DNA of 7,240 nt from Planctomycetaceae bacterium. GTDB taxonomy: Bacteria > Planctomycetota > Planctomycetia > Pirellulales > Thermoguttaceae. A model generated the notes under the pieces. The model ran no database searches, had not been told where the DNA came from, and saw nothing but the letters and a program-made list of their open reading frames with translations. Made by a program: the position numbers and the translations under genes. The DNA is taken from positions 1 through 7,240 of the forward strand of contig JAISQH010000547.1 of NCBI GenBank assembly GCA_031274385.1, given 5' to 3'. This document shows positions 1 through 4,492 of this stretch, in pieces (within the stretch, counting starts at the first letter, position 1; the number at the start of each line of letters is the position of its first letter).

Positions 1-26
1 TTAAAAATGAAAAACGAGGATTCTAC

Positions 27-52
27 CACGAAAAACACGAAATTTCACGAAA
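27..52. repeat. Short tandem CACGAAA repeat
   Basis: Three copies of CACGAAA start at 27, 36 and 46, a spacing of 9 to 10 bases with degenerate A/T filler between them. Near-identical degenerate CACGAAA runs are a familiar intergenic motif in many bacterial genomes, so this is probably a copy of a dispersed element rather than a locus-specific regulatory site. That genomic spread is recalled knowledge and is not visible in this window. Confidence 0.5.
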
Positions 53-170
53 AAAATGGAACAAATTGATTTGTATATTTTTTATAACATGAAGTTATAA
101 AAATCTTCCTTGAGTAAAACAATAATGAACACCGTCAAAAACAGAACAAGTTAAAACAAACCTTGAATTT

Positions 171-190
171 CTTTGCGTCTTTGCGCGCAA
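171..190. repeat. CTTTGCGT direct repeat with adjoining palindrome
   Basis: The motif CTTTGCG occurs twice in direct succession (171-177 and 179-185), and the second copy runs into the perfect 10-base palindrome TTGCGCGCAA at 181-190. Similar CTTTGCGTCTTTGCG runs are common in intergenic DNA of various bacteria, which suggests a dispersed repeat. No function can be read from it. Confidence 0.45.
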
Positions 191-278
191 TCCTTAAAAA
201 ATAAAATAGACAGTTACTTTGTAACATCTTGCAGGAGAATGGAAAACCCGATAAAATAAAACCTTCATTTTTATTGTA

Positions 279-302
279 GGGGCAATCCCTTGCGGTTGCC
301 CC
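279..302. repeat. REP-like GC-rich hairpin element
   Basis: GGGGCAA at 279-285 is the exact reverse complement of TTGCCCC at 296-302, separated by a 10-base loop. It forms a 7-bp GC-rich stem in an otherwise AT-rich region. The GTAGGGGCAA...TTGCCCC form matches a widespread class of intergenic palindromes seen in many copies in diverse genomes (recalled, not tested). No T-run follows the right arm, so it is not a typical intrinsic terminator. Confidence 0.55.
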
Positions 303-349
303 GAATCACAGATTATCCTACCAATTTGATCAATCCGAAAAATCGTGTT

Positions 350-377
350 CAGACAATTGTGGTTTGGTGATTATAAT
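350..377 (+). promoter_or_regulatory. Putative sigma70-type promoter for the PEBP-like gene
   Basis: A perfect -10 hexamer TATAAT lies at 372-377. Sixteen bases upstream is CAGACA (350-355), matching four of six positions of the -35 consensus. A transcript starting near 384 would have a leader of about 50 bases before the ATG at 434. Promoter consensus in this lineage is an assumption. Confidence 0.45.
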
Positions 378-433
378 AAATGTTCTGTTTGTAAATCGAA
401 TTTGTTGTAACTCGTATTTTTGATTTGTTTATC

Positions 434-913
434 ATGAAATTAACAAGTAGTGCTTTTGGATTTATGGAACGAATACCAGACCGATACACCGGCTTTGGTA
501 AAGACATTTCACCGCCGCTTTTGTGGACAGATATTCCGGCGGGAACTCTCGAACTTGCTTTGATTTGCGATGACCCGGACGCTCCGACTGCCGAACCTTG
601 GGTACATTGGCTCCTTTACGGTCTTTCTCCGAATCTAACCGGTTTGCCGGAAGGAATGGCACGGGAGAAAATATTAACTGTACCGATTCGGGCGTTGCAG
701 GGTCGAAACTCATGGTCAACCGGAACCGCCATCGGCTACCAAGGTCCCGAACCGCCGAAAGGACACGGTGTTCATCGTTATTTTTTTGTTCTTTATGCTC
801 TTGATACCGTGTTGAATCTTCCACCGGGCGTAACGAAAACCACTTTTCTTAAAGCGGTGCAGGGACATATTCTTGACAAGGCGGAACTTGTCGGAACTTA
901 CGAAGTTCCATGA
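434..913 (+). CDS. YbhB/YbcL (PEBP) family Raf-kinase-inhibitor-like protein
   Basis: A 159-residue protein of the phosphatidylethanolamine-binding protein superfamily, bacterial YbhB/YbcL branch, of normal length for that branch. Family blocks are visible in order: S-x-A-F near the N-terminus, DISPPLLW (24-31), the ligand-pocket motif DDPDAP (46-51), WVHWLLYG (56-63), and the second conserved region GPEPPKGHGVHRYFF (104-118) with the typical HRY. No signal peptide is seen, so it is probably cytoplasmic. The biochemical role of bacterial members is not well established; they are thought to bind small anionic ligands. An in-frame TTG at 425 would add three residues, but ATG 434 fits the usual MKLTSSAF-like family start better. 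Neither start has a clear Shine-Dalgarno sequence. The gene stands alone, 177 bases before the next gene. Confidence 0.92.
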   Translation: MKLTSSAFGFMERIPDRYTGFGKDISPPLLWTDIPAGTLELALICDDPDAPTAEPWVHWLLYGLSPNLTGLPEGMAREKILTVPIRALQGRNSWSTGTAIGYQGPEPPKGHGVHRYFFVLYALDTVLNLPPGVTKTTFLKAVQGHILDKAELVGTYEVP

Positions 914-1090
914 ATGAAAGAATCCTGATACGGAAACAAAAAATCCTTTTCCAATTTGAGTGATTGGGTGTGAAAAAAAAAAATCAAAATTTGTATTTTT
1001 AATCGCGTTTTTGTTATTTTACTGTTTTAGAAATGAATCAATTTTTGATTATTTATCGTATCAACAATTTTAACAATGGAGTTTTGAATA

Positions 1091-1816
1091 ATGAAAAAAT
1101 TATTGTTCACTATTTTGGTATTGTCTTTTTTGCAGTATGTTGATTCTGATGTCCGGTCTGCCGAAGAACCGCCGGCGTTGTCCAATCCGCTTAGTAAACG
1201 GCGGGAAGTTGATGTTCGGGAGGACACTGTTCCGGGTTACGTTGAGATGTCCAACGGCGAGGTTTTTCCCGGATTACTGTACATTACGCGGGACAAGCGG
1301 CTTGAAATTTTTGATGTTGAGTTGAAACGGCAGCGGACAATTCCGATTACAAAAATTGCGAAAATCGAATGTAATGTTGAAAAGGAATGGCTGGAAAAAA
1401 TCTGGCGTTTCAAGGAGCTTGCCAGTGATGAGAAAATGTACACCGGCGAGACGTATCCTTGCCGGATTTTTACCTACACGATAACGCTTGACGACGGACG
1501 TGAAATTGAGGCTCCGATGTCTGGTTTGATTTTCGTTCAGGAATTGGAGCCGGGCGAAACTCCTGAGGTCGGTCACATTCCCGAACGCGATGCGGCGCGT
1601 CTTTACTTCCATAAGCGGCAGGCGGAAAAAACGGATGTTGGTAAAAAACTTGCCGATATTCATTATACGAAACTTGTCAAGATCGGCGACGACGCATTGG
1701 AGGAAGGCAATAAAAAAGCCGCTGCATTTGAGGCAAGAAGTGATAAAAAAACGGCAAAAACTCCGCCCGCTAAAATCAAACAGCGTGATCCCGAACAAAA
1801 ACGTGCCAAAATCTAA
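1091..1816 (+). CDS. Secreted protein of unknown function, planctomycete-type
   Basis: A 241-residue protein with a Sec signal peptide: MKK, a hydrophobic core at about residues 4-14, and a likely cleavage after VRSA (24). The mature part has a compact beta-rich block (50-95: GYVEMSNGEVFPG, then short strands ending in IAKIECNV). A charged segment follows, WLEKIWRFKELASDEKMYTG (100-119), then YPCRIFTYTITLDDGREI and PMSGLIFVQ (122-150). The C-terminal 60 residues are rich in Lys, Glu and Ala and probably disordered. I recall similar proteins with the WRFKE...DEK-YTG-YP pattern from planctomycetes, annotated only as hypothetical. The start is well supported by GGAG at 1078-1081, nine bases before the ATG. 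No enzyme motif is visible and I assign no function; it is probably periplasmic. Confidence 0.85.
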   Translation: MKKLLFTILVLSFLQYVDSDVRSAEEPPALSNPLSKRREVDVREDTVPGYVEMSNGEVFPGLLYITRDKRLEIFDVELKRQRTIPITKIAKIECNVEKEWLEKIWRFKELASDEKMYTGETYPCRIFTYTITLDDGREIEAPMSGLIFVQELEPGETPEVGHIPERDAARLYFHKRQAEKTDVGKKLADIHYTKLVKIGDDALEEGNKKAAAFEARSDKKTAKTPPAKIKQRDPEQKRAKI

Positions 1817-1930
1817 TTGATACAATATTTATGAAAATGATATTCGTTCACGAGTCATTCGGAGAATGTTTCGTAATTTATTTGTACCGTTTTTAGATAT
1901 TTTACTTTTCACAACGAAGGCAATAGAATA

Positions 1931-1968
1931 GACGAGGTGGGCGGTTTATTTCCCTCCTCGTCTTTTTT
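1931..1968 (+). terminator. Rho-independent terminator after the secreted-protein gene
   Basis: The arms GACGAGG (1931-1937) and CCTCGTC (1956-1962) pair perfectly. After one mismatch, three more G-C pairs form (1939-1941 with 1952-1954), closing a 10-base loop. Six T residues follow at 1963-1968. This is a classic intrinsic terminator for plus-strand transcription, about 115 bases past the stop at 1816. Read on the minus strand the hairpin is followed by a weaker T-rich tract, so it may also stop the converging lipoprotein transcript. Confidence 0.85.
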
Positions 1969-2006
1969 CCCATCGGACATGTAGAGTTCCCTCATCCGGT
2001 TTTCAT

Positions 2007-2369
2007 TTATTTTCCGGCTTGCGGCGGTTTCTTTCCGTATTGTGCTTCGTACTGGGCAACGAATTTTTCTTTAAGGCTTGGATTGCAGACAAAACACTGC
2101 GATTCCGCGCGATCATGTTCTTTGCACCAATCGCCGTTCTTCTTAAAATCGGCGGCAACCTTAGTGTTACAAAGCGAACAGATTTTCTCCGGCACTTCAT
2201 GCTCAACGCACCAGCCATCGATTTCATGTTCTGATTCATGACTTCCGACATGAACCGTACCATCTGCGTGCGTATGCGCGCCCGCCGGTAATGTCGGCTC
2301 CGATGTTTTGGTACACCCCAAAAACACAAGACCCACTCCTAACATCGTCAACAAAATCACTCTTCTCAT
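2007..2369 (-). CDS. Small lipoprotein with twin CxxH-x6-CxxC metal-binding knuckles
   Basis: A 120-residue lipoprotein. MRR plus a hydrophobic stretch (4-17) leads to FLGC with the lipidation Cys at 19; F at the -3 position is slightly atypical. A His-rich linker follows (H32, H34, H40, H44, H48), then two units of identical spacing: W53-C54-x2-H57-x6-C64-x2-C67 and W81-C82-x2-H85-x6-C92-x2-C95. The spacing strongly suggests two bound metal ions, probably in the periplasm. I recall the same WC-x2-H...C-x2-C pairs at the N-terminus of RND adaptor (CusB/HlyD-like) proteins of planctomycetes. Here the unit stands alone, with no adaptor domain. The nearby pump gene supports a metal-delivery or metal-sensing role, which is inference. 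An in-frame TTG at 2381 was rejected because it overlaps the Shine-Dalgarno sequence serving the ATG at 2369. Confidence 0.85.
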   Translation of the reverse strand: MRRVILLTMLGVGLVFLGCTKTSEPTLPAGAHTHADGTVHVGSHESEHEIDGWCVEHEVPEKICSLCNTKVAADFKKNGDWCKEHDRAESQCFVCNPSLKEKFVAQYEAQYGKKPPQAGK

Positions 2370-2374
2370 CTTAA

Positions 2375-2379
2375 CCTCC
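2375..2379 (-). promoter_or_regulatory. Shine-Dalgarno sequence fixing the lipoprotein start
   Basis: GGAGG on the minus strand (CCTCC on plus) sits five bases upstream of the ATG at 2369. It is the strongest ribosome-binding site in the window and rules out the upstream in-frame TTG at 2381. Confidence 0.85.
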
Positions 2380-2423
2380 AAAAGGTTACATTGTGAATAA
2401 AAAATGATACAACATCAAATCGC

Positions 2424-2446
2424 TACGTTTAATCTAATTAAACGTA
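2424..2446. promoter_or_regulatory. Perfect 10-bp-arm palindrome, candidate operator
   Basis: TACGTTTAAT (2424-2433) and ATTAAACGTA (2437-2446) are exact reverse complements separated by CTA. The palindrome lies 55 bases upstream of the lipoprotein ATG and 82 bases beyond the methyltransferase stop. A possible -10 element TATCAT (minus strand, 2404-2409) would place the palindrome over the -35 region, where a repressor or activator dimer would act. No T-run follows on either strand and the stem is AT-rich, so a terminator is less likely. The binding protein is unknown. Confidence 0.5.
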
Positions 2447-2509
2447 ACAATCTTAATCACGCAACACACGCGATTTCGTCATATCATCTCTGTTTCCCGT
2501 CTATTCAAT

Positions 2510-2528
2510 ATCGGAACGAGATTCCGAT
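2510..2528 (-). other. Short inverted repeat touching the methyltransferase stop
   Basis: ATCGGAA (2510-2516) and TTCCGAT (2522-2528) form a 7-bp stem with loop CGAGA, and the right arm reaches the last base of the TAA stop (2528-2530). It could be a 3'-end stabilising hairpin or a weak terminator for the restriction-modification transcript. No uridine tract follows on the minus strand, so termination is doubtful. Confidence 0.35.
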
Positions 2529-3748
2529 TAAACGGCTGACGCCGCATCTTTAGTCAATTTTTCTTTCAGTTTTTCGATTTGGAAAGCAATACTTTCAACG
2601 ATTTCAATTTCGGCGGGAATATTCGACTTGAATAATTCATGGTTGGCGTGCGTCTGAACCAAAATCATTTTTTCGGATTGCTTACTTATGGACGCAATAT
2701 AAAGGGCTTGCGCCGCCTCGGCGAGTGTTTCGCATGACCGCTGAACACGAACCGTCAACGGTCCGGTACAAAAATGTCCTTTGACAATCGCATCAATACC
2801 CCGATTCCTTTGTATCGGAATAATGTTACAACCTTGAAATAATGTTATAATTTCCTGCTCAATTTGATTATAACTGTCTCTACCCGAAATCATCAGTTGC
2901 GAATCGGTACGTTGCGGGGCTGCCAATCGTTGTTTCGATAATTTGACCGCGTCCGGCGAAATATCGAATCCCAAATAGTTCCGCCCGTTTAATTTTGCAG
3001 AAACCAATGTTGTTCCACTGCCACAAAACGGATCAAGAACCCAATCGCCGCTTTCCGATACCATTCGAATAATTCGATCCAATAACAAAATTGGTTTCTG
3101 TGACGGATAACCGATACGTTCTTTTGCTTTCGGATTGAGAATCGGAATGTCCCAAACATCAGAAAGCGGAACTCCTTTTTTGTTGGATAATGAAATGGTC
3201 TGTCCGTTTTTGTCCCGTTCATAGACCGATTTTCCGTACGAATCGCGTATCCGCCGTTGGAGTAGTTGATCCACATTCGTACTGGCGGAATAATTTTCGT
3301 ACATTGGAAAAAAATGATAGGCACCGGTTTTCGTGTACCAATAAATCGTTTGGTGTGCAGGTAACAATCCCTGTCTCGTATTCGACCATCGTTTATAGTA
3401 CCAAATAATCTCCGACCGAAAATTTTTTTCACCAAAAACTGAATCAAGTAAATTTCTTGCAATATGGGATGTTCTTCGATCACAATGATAAAACAATGAA
3501 CCATTGGAATGAAGAATTCGATGAAATTCCATGATCCGATCTTTCATATATTTTGAGTAGTCTTCCAATGAATTCCATGTGTCCGAATAAGCGTACATCA
3601 ATTGACGATCACGCGTAAATGAACGATGCTCTTTTTGCGAACAAAAAGGAGGGTCTAAATAAATCAAATCAATTGATTCATCGTCCAAATAACGGCAACC
3701 GTCAAGACAATCGGTTTGAATCACTCTATTTGCAAGTTGTTTTTTCAT
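2528..3748 (-). CDS. Type II beta-class DNA amino-methyltransferase
   Basis: A 406-residue site-specific DNA methyltransferase that uses S-adenosylmethionine, with the N6_N4_Mtase fold. The catalytic motif IV, DLIYLDPPF (27-35), comes early and the SAM-binding motif I, VLDPFCGSGTT (237-247), comes late. This order defines the beta class. GYPSQKP (213-219) lies just before motif I as usual, and target recognition probably sits at about 135-205. DPPF favours N6-adenine methylation, but N4-cytosine cannot be excluded. Residues from about 290 form an extra C-terminal region, discussed as a finding. ATG 3748 is chosen; an in-frame TTG at 3760 would add MRKT. The start lies inside the 3' end of the endonuclease gene (23-base overlap), implying translational coupling. 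Its role is to protect host DNA from the partner endonuclease. Confidence 0.92.
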   Translation of the reverse strand: MKKQLANRVIQTDCLDGCRYLDDESIDLIYLDPPFCSQKEHRSFTRDRQLMYAYSDTWNSLEDYSKYMKDRIMEFHRILHSNGSLFYHCDRRTSHIARNLLDSVFGEKNFRSEIIWYYKRWSNTRQGLLPAHQTIYWYTKTGAYHFFPMYENYSASTNVDQLLQRRIRDSYGKSVYERDKNGQTISLSNKKGVPLSDVWDIPILNPKAKERIGYPSQKPILLLDRIIRMVSESGDWVLDPFCGSGTTLVSAKLNGRNYLGFDISPDAVKLSKQRLAAPQRTDSQLMISGRDSYNQIEQEIITLFQGCNIIPIQRNRGIDAIVKGHFCTGPLTVRVQRSCETLAEAAQALYIASISKQSEKMILVQTHANHELFKSNIPAEIEIVESIAFQIEKLKEKLTKDAASAV

Positions 3749-4376
3749 TGTTTTCCGCAATTTTGTTCAAAATATCAAAGAGATCAATAGTTGATTCCTT
3801 TTCAATAAATTGCCAGGCAGCATTTCCAAAATAATAAAAACCGCCTGCATTACAATAAAGGTCTGACATTACTTTTTGAATCCGTATTGCTTGTTCCCGT
3901 TGATGATAGTAAAACATGACACGGATAGGAATCAATCCAGCCTTACCGATTGCAAGCAATTTTCCATGTTCCTTTGTGATGTGGTCTCCGTCGGTTGTCG
4001 CCTCCCGCCATTTTATTTCGACCGCCTTGCCCTGATAGACACAATCAATTTCAAATCGTTTCGGTCTTGAACTTTCCGTATTCGGGATCGAACGGGAAAC
4101 GGCATTCGGAAATTTCCATTGAAGGCAAGTCTTCGCCGCTTCTTCAAGAAAACTCCCCGCATATTTGTACAAAAATCGACCTTTGTTCTGGTACAAATCA
4201 ATCTTCTTTCCTTCCGCAACACTAATACCGAGAACACGATAAATAAGAAAATGATCGGTAACATCATCCTCCATTTCTTGTGTCCGTAAATCAATTTTAG
4301 CGGCAAGGTTTTTCCTGTAACCATCTGCAAGCAATTGGATTTTGTCGAAAAGTAACAGTTGATTTTTGTCTGACAT
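3726..4376 (-). CDS. Type II restriction endonuclease, ApaLI-like
   Basis: A 216-residue restriction endonuclease. It carries a PD-(D/E)XK-type active-site arrangement: FEIDC with D111, then VEIKW with E120 and K122. The pattern RFLYKYAGSFLEEA (67-80), SRPKRFEIDC (103-112) and EIKWREATTDGDHITKE (120-136), then PIRVMFYY and REQAI, matches my recollection of the ApaLI-like family, whose namesake cuts GTGCAC. Family assignment is by memory; specificity of this enzyme is inferred at best. Length is normal and no key residue appears missing, so it looks intact. Its gene precedes and overlaps the methyltransferase gene. There is no Shine-Dalgarno sequence before ATG 4376, consistent with the promoter-like sequence that would give a very short leader. 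Diverged N-terminal coiled segments (1-40) may mediate dimerisation. Confidence 0.8.
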   Translation of the reverse strand: MSDKNQLLLFDKIQLLADGYRKNLAAKIDLRTQEMEDDVTDHFLIYRVLGISVAEGKKIDLYQNKGRFLYKYAGSFLEEAAKTCLQWKFPNAVSRSIPNTESSRPKRFEIDCVYQGKAVEIKWREATTDGDHITKEHGKLLAIGKAGLIPIRVMFYYHQREQAIRIQKVMSDLYCNAGGFYYFGNAAWQFIEKESTIDLFDILNKIAENNEKTTCK

Positions 4377-4388
4377 ATTTTTTGCTGG

Positions 4389-4416
4389 ATTCTAAAACGT
4401 TCGGCTCAATTTTCAA
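4389..4416 (-). promoter_or_regulatory. Proximal promoter of the restriction-modification operon
   Basis: On the minus strand TTGAAA (4411-4416) and TAGAAT (4389-4394) each match five of six consensus positions, with a 16-base spacer. The predicted start near 4382 leaves only about six bases before the endonuclease ATG at 4376, a nearly leaderless transcript. Confidence 0.5.
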
Positions 4417-4452
4417 AAGGGTTATCCGTATTGTATTTTATTGCAGCCCGCC

Positions 4453-4480
4453 ATTGTAACACATCGGATAGAATTGTTAA
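4453..4480 (-). promoter_or_regulatory. Distal promoter of the restriction-modification operon
   Basis: On the minus strand TTAACA (4475-4480) and TACAAT (4453-4458) each match five of six consensus positions, with a 16-base spacer. A start near 4446 would give a leader of about 70 bases before the endonuclease. It lies entirely in the gap after the pump gene, so the cassette need not depend on read-through from that gene. Confidence 0.45.
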
Positions 4481-4492
4481 AAACGATCTCTC

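Larger units (their letters stand above)
1..433. other. Gene-free AT-rich intergenic region with repeat relics
   Basis: No convincing coding frame is present on either strand. The stretch is AT-rich and holds three separate short repeat elements, listed individually: CACGAAA units near 27-52, a CTTTGCGT direct repeat near 171-185, and a GC-rich hairpin at 279-302. A promoter-like sequence at 350-377 leads into the gene at 434. The remainder shows no structure I can name. Confidence 0.7.

Noticed and set aside
27..52. CACGAAA units as a CRISPR array
   Set aside because: The units are only seven bases long with two- to three-base gaps, so there are no spacers of CRISPR size and no cas genes nearby.
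279..302. GC-rich hairpin as a transcription terminator
   Set aside because: No T-run follows the right arm on plus or precedes the left arm in a way that would serve minus-strand transcription, and no gene ends next to it. A dispersed palindrome explains it better.
1274..1825. Open frame of 183 codons on the minus strand
   Set aside because: It is antisense to the secreted-protein gene, which has a signal peptide and a Shine-Dalgarno sequence. The Phe/Arg-rich translation is typical of a shadow frame.
2424..2527. Direct repeats or inverted ends marking the insertion boundary of the restriction-modification cassette
   Set aside because: I compared the sequence flanking 2528 and 4376 by eye and found no matching target-site duplication or terminal inverted repeat, so the boundary of any insertion cannot be defined.
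2989..3504. Open frame of 171 codons on the minus strand inside the methyltransferase gene
   Set aside because: It is a shifted frame of the methyltransferase coding region, which carries all the catalytic motifs in the main frame. There is no sign of a frameshifted domain.
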